A stretch of DNA of 64,000 nt, from assembly GCF_036417355.1 (NCBI RefSeq), contig NZ_CP143889.1:558001-622000 (forward strand). Reading direction: 5' to 3'. Positions 17,623-25,980 of this stretch are shown piece by piece (positions within the stretch are counted from its first letter, which is position 1; each line of letters opens with the position of its first letter). Under the pieces are notes generated by a model that was not told the DNA's origin, did not search any database, and saw nothing but the letters and a program-made list of their open reading frames with translations. Source of the stretch: Akkermansia sp. RCC_12PD (GTDB taxonomy: Bacteria; Verrucomicrobiota; Verrucomicrobiia; Verrucomicrobiales; Akkermansiaceae). Both the position numbers and the translations under genes were made by a program.

Positions 17623-19038
17623 TCATGCGGAATCCGGCCCCCTCTGCCACCCGCCGCCCAGAGCCTTGCAGAATTTGACAATGGCATTCAAACGCATCTG
17701 CGCCGCGTCCGCCATGTCCAGCTCCCCGCTCAGCAGGTTCCGGTGCGTGTCCAGGGCGTCCATCAGCCCCAGGTACCCGGCTTCATATTGCTTGGAGGCA
17801 ATGTCCCAGCTCCGGCGCAGGCAGGTTACCTCGTCCCGGGAAGCCTCATAGGCTTCCGCGCTTTTCCGGCGCTCCACCAGGGCATCCCGTATTTCCCGGA
17901 AGGCGTTCAGCACGGCCTGTTCATAGGCGGCCTGCGCAGCCGCACATTCGGCGGAGGCGGCCCGCACCGCGGCGCGCTTTCTGCCTCCATCAAACAAGGT
18001 TTGCAGGATGCCCGCGCCCATATCGTAGTTCCTGGACGGGCGCGACAGCAGGTCTTCCAGCCGGGTGCTGACCTGCCCCAGCCTGCCCGTCAGCACCAGG
18101 GAAGGGAGCCTGTCCGCACGCGCCGCCTCCTTTCCGTAAAAGGCCGCCTTCAACCGGGCTTCCAGTTCACAGATGTCCGGACGCCGTTCGATCATATCCC
18201 CCGGTATTCCTGCCGGAATGGAAGGAGGGGACGCCAGCAGATCCTCCCGGCCCCCGGAAAGGCGTCTTCCCGCCATGATCTGCCGGGGGCTGTCCCCCAC
18301 CAGCACGGCCAGAGCGCTTTCCGCGCGGGACAGCTCGTTTTCCGCCAGCTTCAGCTGAGCCAGGGTTTTGGCCCGCTCCGCCTGAACGCGCCGCAAGGCA
18401 AGTTCCGGATACTGTCCCTGAACAAACCGCTTTTCATACATGGAGCACGTCTGTTCGTAAGAGGCGTGGACATGCCGGATGATGAGGCATTTTTCCTCCC
18501 ACGTCCGAACATTGATGTAGGCGGAAGCCACTTCCGCGGTGAGTCTCAGATAAACGGCATCCCGCGCCGCGGCGGAGGCCAGCAGGTCCGCACGGGCCTC
18601 TTCCGTGAGGGCTCTCAGCCTTCCCCACAGGTCAACTTCGTAGGAGAGCACCCCGGACATGCCCCACAGATCCCTGGCGCGGTCCGGCAAATTGTTCATG
18701 TAGCACTCACCCTCGGACAGTTCCTGCCTTTTCCCCTCCGCCTGAAATCCGGCCTGCGGCTTCAGGGAAGCCCCCGTCTCCGCCGCCATGGCCGCGGCAC
18801 GGTCCACGAGCGCGGAAGCGCGCACAAGATCGCGGTTGTATTCCACGGCTTTTTCCTCCAGCCGGTTCAGGGTTCCGTCGTGGAAGACGAACCACCAGTT
18901 TTTCCCTACGGGGGAAGACCGGGCCGTTCCGTCCGGAATGTCCATCGCGGGCCTTTCAAATGCAGCCGGGCCGCCGCATGCCGCCAGCAGAAGGGCTGCG
19001 GCCGCCGATACGGAAGCAAGGGAGATCAGAGTATTCAT
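17623..19038 (-). CDS. Outer-membrane efflux channel lipoprotein (TolC/OprM/NodT type)
   Basis: A 471-residue outer-membrane factor. The start at 19038 gives a lipoprotein signal (MNTLISLASVSAAAALLLAACGG) and a 4-base ATGA overlap with the MFS gene upstream. Two OEP repeats are visible: the first in the region AVEYNRDLVRASALVDRAAAMAAETGASLKPQ to SAYINVRTWEEK, the second from EARLKAAFYGKEAARADRLPSLVLTGRLG to LNAFREIRDALVERR. It would form the exit duct of the tripartite pump with the adaptor and MFS proteins encoded just upstream. Last gene of the tetR-controlled operon. Confidence 0.9.
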   Translation of the reverse strand: MNTLISLASVSAAAALLLAACGGPAAFERPAMDIPDGTARSSPVGKNWWFVFHDGTLNRLEEKAVEYNRDLVRASALVDRAAAMAAETGASLKPQAGFQAEGKRQELSEGECYMNNLPDRARDLWGMSGVLSYEVDLWGRLRALTEEARADLLASAAARDAVYLRLTAEVASAYINVRTWEEKCLIIRHVHASYEQTCSMYEKRFVQGQYPELALRRVQAERAKTLAQLKLAENELSRAESALAVLVGDSPRQIMAGRRLSGGREDLLASPPSIPAGIPGDMIERRPDICELEARLKAAFYGKEAARADRLPSLVLTGRLGQVSTRLEDLLSRPSRNYDMGAGILQTLFDGGRKRAAVRAASAECAAAQAAYEQAVLNAFREIRDALVERRKSAEAYEASRDEVTCLRRSWDIASKQYEAGYLGLMDALDTHRNLLSGELDMADAAQMRLNAIVKFCKALGGGWQRGPDSA

Positions 19039-20594
19039 GAAGCTGTGTTTCGTTCCTTTCCGGATTTCAGGCAAAGCAGCGCAAAGAGGACTCCGGCGCC
19101 CCCCACGATCACGGTGCAAAGGTAAAAGGCATCCACGGAAAATATCTGGCTCTGCAAGGCTACGGCATGGTTCAGCATGGCGTTCACGGAGGCATGGATG
19201 TCCGCCGCCGTCCCTCCCGTTTCCGAAAAATGCCGCTGCCACATGTCGAGCGTCTGCACCGTACCGGGAGAGTCGTCCCGGACCTGTTCCGCCATGTCGA
19301 AACGGTATCCCGTCTTCATGTGGGCCAGCACGGTGCTCACGCTGCCGACATACATGGAAATGAAGACGTAGCGCACCGTGTTCAGCGTCCGGGAGGAGGC
19401 CGCGGCGGATTTAGCCTCCACCCCCCGCAACGCGAGCGGCGTGGCTACATTCAGGCAGAAGGCGTACCCGACACCGAGAAGGCCCAGGGGCCACGCCACG
19501 TCCAGCCAGGAGCGGCCGGCGTCCAGCCGGGACAGAAAGAAGGCGGAGGAACCCAGCCCCAGCAGTCCCGCCATCATGCCCACCCGCAGGGCCAGCCTGC
19601 CTTTCTGCATCAGCGGCAGGACGATGGCCGCACCGGCGCAGAACCCCGCCACCAGCACCAGGAATACCCATGCAATTCCCGCGGGCTCGTAGTTCATGAC
19701 GTTGCGCATGAATTGCACCGTTCCCACGCGCACCCAGCAAATACAGAAGATGTTGCACAGGGAGGCCAGCAGCCCGAACAGAAACCGCCAGTTTCCCAGC
19801 ACACGGACGTCCAGCAGAGGCGTCCGGTGGGTCATGCAGGAGATGGCGGCCAGCACCAAGGAACAGAATCCGCCATACATCCAGCACAGGACTCCGGGAG
19901 CCGTCCAGCCGTCCGTTTCCCCGTAAATGAGCACCATCAGGATGCACACGCACCCCGCCGCCAGCGCCAGGAAGGAGAACCAGTCAAATTTCCCGTTTTT
20001 GGGAATCTTCGTGTTGGGGACGTACAAGGTCGTCAAAACCGCCAGCAGGGCGGCCGCCGCGCCCACGATCACAAACAGCCCCTTCCAGTGCCAATACTGG
20101 ACCAGCAGGCATCCAGCCACCGGGCTTGCACAGGAAGCCAGCCCGATGGAACACAGCTTCACTCCCATCGCCGGGCTGCGGCGCTCCGGCGGCAGCGCGG
20201 CATTGACCAGGCCCGTTCCGTAAACCAGGGCCAGGCCGCCTCCCGTCCCCTGAAGGAAACGGGCCAGAACCATGATGAAGAAATGGTCCGCCGCCAGTCC
20301 CGCCAGCGTCCCGGCCAGCATCAGGAGCAGTGCCGTCCGCAGCGATCTTCTCAATCCAAGGCGCGCCCACAGGTACGCCGCCACGGTGAAGGACAGGGCC
20401 GTTCCCAGCGGACACGCCGCTCCGGACCAGGAAACGTCCAGGGTACCCACGACAAAGGTGCCGGAGAGATCGGGCGTGGCGGCCGTGATGCACCCCATGT
20501 TCAGGAACGTGAGCATGGTGCAGACGCAGGCCATTCCCAGCAGCAGCCACCGCCGCCCTCCGGTCATTTCCTTTTCATCCGCATTTCCACCCAT
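19035..20594 (-). CDS. MFS multidrug transporter, DHA2 (EmrB/QacA) type
   Basis: A 519-residue inner-membrane pump with about fourteen hydrophobic helices, as expected for DHA2. The first helix region includes MLTFLNMGCITAATPDLSGTF, in which the family's usual Asp-containing motif D1 is altered. The following segment is SWSGAACPLGTALSFTVAAYLWARLGLRRSLR (motif A region), and LARFLQGTGGGLALVYGTGLVNAALP carries the helix 4-5 motif. With the HlyD-type adaptor and outer-membrane channel it should export drugs or other amphiphiles across both membranes. Starts 11 bases after the adaptor stop. Confidence 0.88.
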   Translation of the reverse strand: MGGNADEKEMTGGRRWLLLGMACVCTMLTFLNMGCITAATPDLSGTFVVGTLDVSWSGAACPLGTALSFTVAAYLWARLGLRRSLRTALLLMLAGTLAGLAADHFFIMVLARFLQGTGGGLALVYGTGLVNAALPPERRSPAMGVKLCSIGLASCASPVAGCLLVQYWHWKGLFVIVGAAAALLAVLTTLYVPNTKIPKNGKFDWFSFLALAAGCVCILMVLIYGETDGWTAPGVLCWMYGGFCSLVLAAISCMTHRTPLLDVRVLGNWRFLFGLLASLCNIFCICWVRVGTVQFMRNVMNYEPAGIAWVFLVLVAGFCAGAAIVLPLMQKGRLALRVGMMAGLLGLGSSAFFLSRLDAGRSWLDVAWPLGLLGVGYAFCLNVATPLALRGVEAKSAAASSRTLNTVRYVFISMYVGSVSTVLAHMKTGYRFDMAEQVRDDSPGTVQTLDMWQRHFSETGGTAADIHASVNAMLNHAVALQSQIFSVDAFYLCTVIVGGAGVLFALLCLKSGKERNTAS

Positions 20595-20605
20595 AACGTC
20601 CCTGA

Positions 20606-21616
20606 TCAGAAACCGATGGAAACCGTGCCCTGCATGCCGGGCCTAAACACCACGCCGTCCCCGCTTTCCGGCAGGCTTACCTTGATGGGGAAGCGCTGCA
20701 TGACCTTGGTGAAGTAGCCGCTGACGTTTTCCGTGGAGATGAGGGAGAACATGGCACAGGAGGCGGCGCCTATTTCATACACCTTTCCGTAAAACACCCG
20801 GCCGTCATAGCCGTCCAGCGTGAACCGCACTTCCTGCCCCGTTCTGATGCGGCCTATTTTCGTTTCCTCCACCCGGACATTGAGCCAGATGTCATGGCTG
20901 TCCACGATGGAAAAGAGTTTCTGACCGGCGCTGACCATTTCCCCGCCATTCACCAGCTTGCGGGCAATGATTCCGTCCACGGGGGACTTGATCACGCATT
21001 CCTCGCACAGCACTTCCAGTTCATCCTGTTCCGCCCTGGCCGCCTCCAGCTGGGCCTGGGCCGACCTTTTTTCCTCTTCGCGGTAGCCTTCCAGGCGAAG
21101 GGCCAGATTTTCCCGCTCCGCCTTTTCCACGGCCTGAGCCGCCAAATAGGAGGCCCGGACGGCATCGCGGTCTGCGGAGCTGATACCCGCCTGGTCACGC
21201 ACCAGTTTTTCAATGCGCTCGTAATCACGCCGCGCGTGTTCCAGATTGGCGGCCGCCTGGGCGGTTTTTGCCCGCTGGGATTCGATTTCCTGAGGGCGGA
21301 ATCCCGCCAGCATCTCATCATACCTGGCCTGCATGAGCTTGACCCTGGAACGCGCGGCCAGCAGGCGCGCCTGGACGGCCCGGCCGTCCAGATGGGCGAG
21401 CGTCTGTCCCTTCTTCACCGTGTCTCCTTCCTCCACCTCCACAGCAACCACCCGTTCCGCCAGCTTGGTGCCCACGGACACGATGCTCGCCTCCACGCGG
21501 CAGTCGTCCGTACTCATGGAACGGCTTTCCCGGATATGCCAGACTCCCCAGATGATGCCGCCCGCAGCCGCCAGAGCCATGCTTCCCAGGGAAACGGCCT
21601 TCAGATGCTTGCTCAT
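20606..21616 (-). CDS. HlyD/EmrA-family membrane-fusion protein
   Basis: A 336-residue periplasmic adaptor with one N-terminal membrane helix (LGSMALAAAGGIIWGVWHI). The order is a first half-lipoyl strand set (VVAVEVEEGDTVKKGQTLAHLDGRAV), a long coiled-coil hairpin (about 65-180), the second half-lipoyl domain (CVIKSPVDGIIARKLVNGGEMVSAGQ) and a beta-barrel domain. It bridges the DHA2 transporter and the outer-membrane channel. The start at 21616 overlaps the tetR stop as ATGA; the frame is open upstream but that sequence belongs to tetR in another frame. Confidence 0.9.
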   Translation of the reverse strand: MSKHLKAVSLGSMALAAAGGIIWGVWHIRESRSMSTDDCRVEASIVSVGTKLAERVVAVEVEEGDTVKKGQTLAHLDGRAVQARLLAARSRVKLMQARYDEMLAGFRPQEIESQRAKTAQAAANLEHARRDYERIEKLVRDQAGISSADRDAVRASYLAAQAVEKAERENLALRLEGYREEEKRSAQAQLEAARAEQDELEVLCEECVIKSPVDGIIARKLVNGGEMVSAGQKLFSIVDSHDIWLNVRVEETKIGRIRTGQEVRFTLDGYDGRVFYGKVYEIGAASCAMFSLISTENVSGYFTKVMQRFPIKVSLPESGDGVVFRPGMQGTVSIGF

Positions 21617-22230
21617 GCAGTGACGGAATTGCCGGTTTGAGAGAATCCCTGGATGAACAGGTCTATGGTCAGCTTCATGGAAGCCACCTTGTCCCCCCAT
21701 GATTTGCCGTCGTCATTCAGGCAGTACATGAGCATGTACCCGTGCAGCGTGTTGACGAAGGCGCGCACCATGAGGCGCACATCCCCCGCCCTGACCTTTC
21801 CCTTTTCCTGCATGGCGGTCATGTAGTCGCACAGGAAGGCGTGAAGCTCCCGCGGATCGCGCAGAAAATCCTCTCCGTTCGTGTCCACGGAATCCAGGGC
21901 GCTCAGATAGGCCCGGAACGCGTTCCTCTTGGCCTTCGTTTCCTGAAAGTAGAGCCGCACCGCCAGTTTCAGGTCATGCTCCAGATTCCAGGTCCTGCCG
22001 TTTTCAAATTCCCTTTTCAGTTCGCTGGCGTATGCCCTGTACCGGATGATTTCATCCAGCAGGGATTTTTTCGTCGCAAAGTAGCGAAATACGGTTTTTT
22101 CACAAATGCCTGCCTTTTTACCGACCTCCTGCACACTGACCCGGTGGAATCCCCGCTCGCTCATCAATTCAATGGCCGCCTCCACAATCCTCCGCAGCGT
22201 ATTTTGCTGGATTCTTGTCATCTGTTCCAT
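21613..22230 (-). CDS. TetR-family regulator of the efflux operon
   Basis: A 205-residue regulator with an N-terminal helix-turn-helix (about 8-55: RRIVEAAIELMSERGFHRVSVQEVGKKAGICEKTVFRYFATKKSLL) and a helical ligand domain. First gene of a four-gene operon with 4-base overlaps. A perfect palindrome covering its own -10 box (22233-22255) indicates autorepression and control of the whole pump; the inducer is likely a pump substrate. The ATG lies only 11 bases after the -10 box; a second ATG three codons later (22221) is also possible. Confidence 0.9.
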   Translation of the reverse strand: MEQMTRIQQNTLRRIVEAAIELMSERGFHRVSVQEVGKKAGICEKTVFRYFATKKSLLDEIIRYRAYASELKREFENGRTWNLEHDLKLAVRLYFQETKAKRNAFRAYLSALDSVDTNGEDFLRDPRELHAFLCDYMTAMQEKGKVRAGDVRLMVRAFVNTLHGYMLMYCLNDDGKSWGDKVASMKLTIDLFIQGFSQTGNSVTA

Positions 22231-22232
22231 AG

Positions 22233-22255
22233 ATGTCTGTCAGGCTAACAGACAT
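22233..22255. promoter_or_regulatory. TetR operator palindrome
   Basis: ATGTCTGT (22233-22240) and its exact complement ACAGACAT (22248-22255) flank a 7-base centre that contains the -10 box of the tetR promoter. Size, symmetry and position are typical of a TetR-family operator. Confidence 0.75.
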
Positions 22256-22269
22256 TTTCAGCCAGTCAA
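22242..22269 (-). promoter_or_regulatory. Promoter of the tetR-efflux operon
   Basis: On the minus strand TTGACT (22264-22269) and TAGCCT (22242-22247) are 16 bases apart. The -10 box lies inside the palindrome, and its end is 11 bases from the tetR ATG. Confidence 0.6.
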
Positions 22270-22318
22270 GCCTTCCTTTCCCTCCTGGCGGAGGCAGGAA
22301 AACCCGTACACCAGGCCA

Positions 22319-22354
22319 CAAAAAACGGCCGCCGCGAAAAACGCAACGGCCGTA
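22319..22354 (-). terminator. Intrinsic terminator of rpsO
   Basis: On the minus strand ACGGCCG (complement of 22347-22353) pairs with CGGCCGT (complement of 22325-22331) around a T-rich loop, followed by a T run (22320-22325). It separates rpsO from the efflux operon. Confidence 0.8.
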
Positions 22355-22378
22355 TCAAACGGGAATATGCTCCTCCGC

Positions 22379-22633
22379 TTAGCGGCGCAGTCCAAGACGC
22401 TGAATCAGGCTCTGGTATTGGGCCAGATCTTCACGCTTGACGTAGTCAAGAAGCTTGCGGCGCAGAGCCACCATTTTCAGCAGCCCGCGGCGGGAGGAAA
22501 CGTCGTGCTTGTTTTCTCCCAGGTGGGCGGTCAGGTGGGCGATGCGCTTGGTCAGAAGGGCGATCTGGAAGCTGGAGCTACCGGAGTCCTTTTCGTGCAT
22601 CTTGAATTCCTGCAGATTGATTTCGTTACTCAT
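22379..22633 (-). CDS. rpsO: 30S ribosomal protein S15
   Basis: An 84-residue protein of normal S15 length. It shows the conserved order [49 protein letters not shown], with the rRNA-contacting HL..H..D.SSRRGL segment. It binds 16S rRNA early in small-subunit assembly. In many bacteria rpsO is directly followed by pnp; here a terminator and a 4.6 kb efflux operon lie between them. Confidence 0.97.
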   Translation of the reverse strand: MSNEINLQEFKMHEKDSGSSSFQIALLTKRIAHLTAHLGENKHDVSSRRGLLKMVALRRKLLDYVKREDLAQYQSLIQRLGLRR

Positions 22634-22693
22634 GAGTGTTTTTCTTGAATGTGTTTAGCTCGTGGCAGCGGCTAATCGACACTGTGAGGGCGT

Positions 22694-22723
22694 TAACTAT
22701 GCACGATCGCCCTTTAAAGGCAA
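22694..22723 (-). promoter_or_regulatory. Candidate rpsO promoter
   Basis: On the minus strand TTGCCT (22718-22723) and TAGTTA (22694-22699) are 18 bases apart, about 60 bases upstream of the rpsO ATG. Moderate match only. Confidence 0.4.
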
Positions 22724-22731
22724 TTCAAATT

Positions 22732-23364
22732 TCACGGCATCCGGGAATTTGTCTCCGCCCGGCCGTCCACGCGCCTGTTTCCGGCATAAAATTCGCGGTC
22801 TCTTTCCGCAATGGGCCGCAGAACGCGGCAGGGATTGCCCGCGGCCACCACGCCGGGGGGAATGTCCCGGGTCACCACGCTTCCGGCTCCTATCACGGAG
22901 TTCCTGCCGATGCGCACGCCAGGAGCCACCGCCACGTGGCCGCCTATCCAGACGCCGTCTTCAATGGCGATCGGCAGTGCGAATTCCAGGCATTCCTGCC
23001 TGAGGCCGGGGTCCACGGGATGGCCCGCAGTATAAATGCCTACATTCGGGCCTATCAGCACGTCGTTTCCAATTTCCACCCGGGCGCAATCCAGAATGAC
23101 CAGATTGAAATTGGCGTAAACGCGGTCCCCCAGGCTGATGTTGGAACCGTAGTCGCACCTGAACGGAGGCTCCAGATAGCACCCCTCCCCAACGCTTCCC
23201 AGGAGTTCGCGGGCCGTTTCCCGGCGCAATTCATCATCCTCCGGGTCCGCACCGTTATAACGGGCCGTCAGCCTGCGGGCCCTGAGGCGCCGCGCGGCCA
23301 GTTCCGGATCGCGGGCGTCGTACAGACGCCCGGAGAGCATATTATTCAACTGGTTTGAGTCCAT
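22732..23364 (-). CDS. Maltose/galactoside O-acetyltransferase-like protein (LbH family)
   Basis: A 210-residue cytoplasmic acetyltransferase. An N-terminal helical segment (MDSNQLNNMLSGRLYDARDPEL to ARYNGADPEDDELR) is typical of Maa/LacA/NodL proteins. It is followed by a left-handed beta helix of hexapeptide repeats (NISLGDRVYANFNLVILD, IGNDVLIGPNVGIYTAGHP with the catalytic His, IEDGVWIGGHVAVAPGVRIGRNSVIGAGSVV and GNPCRVLRPI). It would transfer acetyl from acetyl-CoA to a sugar hydroxyl; the acceptor is unknown. The start at 23364 lies inside the end of the L,D-transpeptidase gene (23-base overlap), so the two are probably translationally coupled and the acceptor may be a cell-envelope sugar. 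Confidence 0.88.
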   Translation of the reverse strand: MDSNQLNNMLSGRLYDARDPELAARRLRARRLTARYNGADPEDDELRRETARELLGSVGEGCYLEPPFRCDYGSNISLGDRVYANFNLVILDCARVEIGNDVLIGPNVGIYTAGHPVDPGLRQECLEFALPIAIEDGVWIGGHVAVAPGVRIGRNSVIGAGSVVTRDIPPGVVAAGNPCRVLRPIAERDREFYAGNRRVDGRAETNSRMP

Positions 23365-24241
23365 GGCCGGAAGAGGGGGATGCCGCCTCCGCCGGAGAAA
23401 AGGAAGGGAGAGCGGCTTCCGCCACGGACGAAGCGCCCGAAGACGCGGAAGTCTCTTCATTTTTTCCCGCGGATTGTCCCGATTTTAAAGGAACTTCCAG
23501 TCCGGGGGAAGAAGAATTCCCGCCAGTCCCGGCCACCGCGGTTCCTCCCGACTTGCCCGGAGAGGGCCTGTGCACCGTTTTGAAATGGGAGTCCGGTTTC
23601 TTCTGCAGGTCATGAACGTTCCAGCTGCCGTATTTGACAATGACGCGCGTCCCCACCGGGGCGACCTCAAAGAGATTTGCGGCAATCAGATGGGGAATGC
23701 GTATGCACCCGTGCGAGGAAGGATGGCCGGGCAGATACCCTTCATGAATGCCTACCGCCCCGTTCACCCTCATGAAGTAGGGCATTTTGGCCGGCTCAAA
23801 CCTTTCGCCCGCCCTCGGGGATTCCTTTCTGATGTCGCCGTCCCGCTGGCTTCCGTCACTTGCGACAAAGGTCCCGTAATAGGAATGATGGTCCCTGTCC
23901 TTGGAGGAGATGCGGAAATAGCCGTCCGGCGTCATGCCGTGGCTTTTTCCGGAGCTGATGGGAGCATAGGCTATGCGGTGCGTGCCGCGGTAAACGTACA
24001 TCATCTGCTTTTTCTTGTCCACCACGATCAGAAGCTTTCCGGGCAGGGAAGGATCATCCTCCCACTTGAGCAGATGGCCGGGGATGGTTCCCTTCCCCTC
24101 AAAATACCCGGTCAGTTCCTCCACAGGTGTGGAGGAAGCCGGAGGAAGAGGGGCATTCCGCCCGCCAGTACCGCAGGAGGTTACCAGAACCGGGATACAG
24201 AACAACAGGGCAGACAGGGAAAAACAGGGCAATTTCATCAT
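23342..24241 (-). CDS. L,D-transpeptidase lipoprotein (YkuD domain)
   Basis: A 299-residue envelope protein. The start at 24241 gives a lipoprotein signal ending LVTSC. Residues of about 68-210 form the YkuD catalytic domain: LLIVVDKKKQMMYVYRGTHRIAYAPISSGK, then GIHEGYLPGHPSSHGCIRIPH, with the catalytic SHGCIR motif at about 176-181. It would form 3-3 cross-links in peptidoglycan or attach proteins to it. The last 90 residues are a Ser/Pro/Gly-rich, low-complexity tail with no recognised domain, and it is this tail that overlaps the acetyltransferase gene. Confidence 0.9.
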   Translation of the reverse strand: MMKLPCFSLSALLFCIPVLVTSCGTGGRNAPLPPASSTPVEELTGYFEGKGTIPGHLLKWEDDPSLPGKLLIVVDKKKQMMYVYRGTHRIAYAPISSGKSHGMTPDGYFRISSKDRDHHSYYGTFVASDGSQRDGDIRKESPRAGERFEPAKMPYFMRVNGAVGIHEGYLPGHPSSHGCIRIPHLIAANLFEVAPVGTRVIVKYGSWNVHDLQKKPDSHFKTVHRPSPGKSGGTAVAGTGGNSSSPGLEVPLKSGQSAGKNEETSASSGASSVAEAALPSFSPAEAASPSSGHGLKPVE

Positions 24242-24282
24242 CTCGTGCGGCAGCATCACTCCGTTAGACAACGGAACGCCGG

Positions 24283-24341
24283 AAAAAAGAACCGTTTTTT
24301 GACGAAACTGTCAACCATCAATCAAAAAAACGGTTCTTTTC
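24283..24341. terminator. Bidirectional terminator after the terminase operon
   Basis: AAGAACCGTTTTTTGA (24287-24302) and TCAAAAAAACGGTTCTT (24322-24338) are inverted copies of about 16 bases around a 19-base loop. Each arm is flanked by a T run on its own strand (six T on the minus strand, four on the plus strand). It separates the phage-derived block from the L,D-transpeptidase gene. Confidence 0.8.
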
Positions 24342-24348
24342 CTTCCCT

Positions 24349-25980
24349 TCACCACATTTTGGCCCTCCTGTGGCGCGGCCGGACGTCTCCGGGTCCGTGA
24401 AGCAGTCCATGGGACCAGGCTTCCGCAAAAGTGCGGGCGGCGTCCGCCGTGTGGGAATGGGCGTCATGCACGGGACTTTCCGCCAGGGAGCCGCCCGTTC
24501 CGGGCAGTCTGGACCGGTACAATTCCAGATGCTCCACACCTCCCGGCTCCTCCTCCCCGCGCAGATTGCGCGCCCGCTCCTGGGTGCGGGCATGGAAGAA
24601 ACTGCGCTCCAGCAGTTCCCGGAACGTGTTGATGCCGCGCCATACATCCGTTGTCCGGGGCACCACGCGCACGTTGGCCAGCCCCAGCCTCGCCATGTTT
24701 TCCACGTAGGAAACACCGTGGGCGTCCCGGCGTGCGGCGTCATGGGGCAGCAGGTGGGCTGTTGCCGTCAGGCCGTATTCCTTTTCCCATTCCTTTATTT
24801 TTTCCGCATAGTGGGCCAGGGGCTGCTGGTTGGCGGCGTAATGGTCCAGCCAGTGGATGCTGTCCCCCATGACCTGGACCAGCCAGATAGCCGTATGGTC
24901 GCTCAGGCCCAAGTCCCACGCCGTGAATGTGGGAGCCTCCGGATCCGCCGGGAATTCCATCCCCACGCGTCCCCGCTCCCGCAGGGCCATGATGCGGCTG
25001 CCGTAAATGCTTCCCTCCTCGCCGATGGAGAATGCCTCCTGGGGAGTTCCCGGATATTCCTGCTTCATGGCCGCGCCCATCACGCGCGCCATGCGGGCAT
25101 ACCACCGCTTCTGCCCCGCGTCCAGCTTCACGCCCGTTTCCCGCTCCAGGGAAAGGAAGTAGGCATCCAGTTCCCTGCTCCACCTGCCGCGCCCCGGCAG
25201 GGAGTATTCTTCCTGGTCAAACCAGCTGAAGAAGAAGAACCGGAAGTCCAGCGGGGACAGCTCGCTCTTGCCCATGTTTTCCATGGCCTGCCGCGTCAGT
25301 TCGTAGTTCACGCCATAGCGGCCGCCTTCATGGGTGCTTTCCTTCAGGATAAAACCGCCGGGCGGCACGGTATTGATGGCTCCGGAACGGATTTCCCGCG
25401 CCCGCCACGGGGCATGCACGGAGACATGCGCCAGCTCGGAAACATGCAGGAACTGCATCGTGCCGCCGCGCAGGTTGGTGCCCACCCGGACATCGCTGCC
25501 GTTGGAGAAAGCCAGCCGGGTGAGAGCCGCCGTACAGGGACGCCATTCCCCCTTTTTTTCCACGCCGGACATGCGCTTGATTCTTTCCCCCAGGCGCGCC
25601 AGCGCTACATCCATGGCGGAGGGTTCCGGCGGCAGGTAGTCCAAGTGGTCCCACGCGAAGTGGAGCTTGGCCAGCTTTGCCTGGGCGTCAGGCAGGCTTT
25701 TATCAATAATGCCGCAGTGGAAGTTGGAACGGAACAGGCTCATGTCCAGCATCAGGAGGGCCACATACGTGGAGATGCCGAGCTGGCGCGCCTTCAGAAT
25801 GTCGTTCCGATACCACAGCCCTTCATGCAACCGCCTCTGGGCCTTGTTCATGGAGAAGCGCTGGAGCTGGCCCGCCTTGTTTTCTATCCAGTACAGGTGT
25901 TCCAGCCGCCAGAGCTGGCTGGACAGAACAGACTGCCACGGCAGACTCCACGATTCCGTCAAATGTTCATGGTTTTTCAT
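24349..25980 (-). CDS. Phage terminase large subunit (ATPase plus nuclease)
   Basis: A 543-residue protein with the layout of T4-type terminases. The ATPase part has a Walker A-like KARQLGIST (63-71), a Walker B region FLHVSELAH (177-185) with the SE in place of DE common in such terminases, and a coupling-motif-like KESTHEGG (213-220). The C-terminal RNase H-like nuclease has Asp356 in AWDLG, Asp414 in LPHDA and Asp513 in HTADAAR, the expected acidic triad. All key residues are present and the length is normal, so the gene appears functional. Terminases package phage DNA into proheads through a portal, yet no portal, prohead protease, capsid or tail gene lies nearby. Its start overlaps the 1,717-residue gene by 14 bases. 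Confidence 0.85.
   Translation of the reverse strand: MKNHEHLTESWSLPWQSVLSSQLWRLEHLYWIENKAGQLQRFSMNKAQRRLHEGLWYRNDILKARQLGISTYVALLMLDMSLFRSNFHCGIIDKSLPDAQAKLAKLHFAWDHLDYLPPEPSAMDVALARLGERIKRMSGVEKKGEWRPCTAALTRLAFSNGSDVRVGTNLRGGTMQFLHVSELAHVSVHAPWRAREIRSGAINTVPPGGFILKESTHEGGRYGVNYELTRQAMENMGKSELSPLDFRFFFFSWFDQEEYSLPGRGRWSRELDAYFLSLERETGVKLDAGQKRWYARMARVMGAAMKQEYPGTPQEAFSIGEEGSIYGSRIMALRERGRVGMEFPADPEAPTFTAWDLGLSDHTAIWLVQVMGDSIHWLDHYAANQQPLAHYAEKIKEWEKEYGLTATAHLLPHDAARRDAHGVSYVENMARLGLANVRVVPRTTDVWRGINTFRELLERSFFHARTQERARNLRGEEEPGGVEHLELYRSRLPGTGGSLAESPVHDAHSHTADAARTFAEAWSHGLLHGPGDVRPRHRRAKMW

Noticed and set aside
24241-24348. Possible phage attachment site at the end of the terminase block
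   Set aside because: The only repeat seen is an inverted one that forms a terminator; no matching direct repeat was found near the other end (32424-32540) and no tRNA is present.
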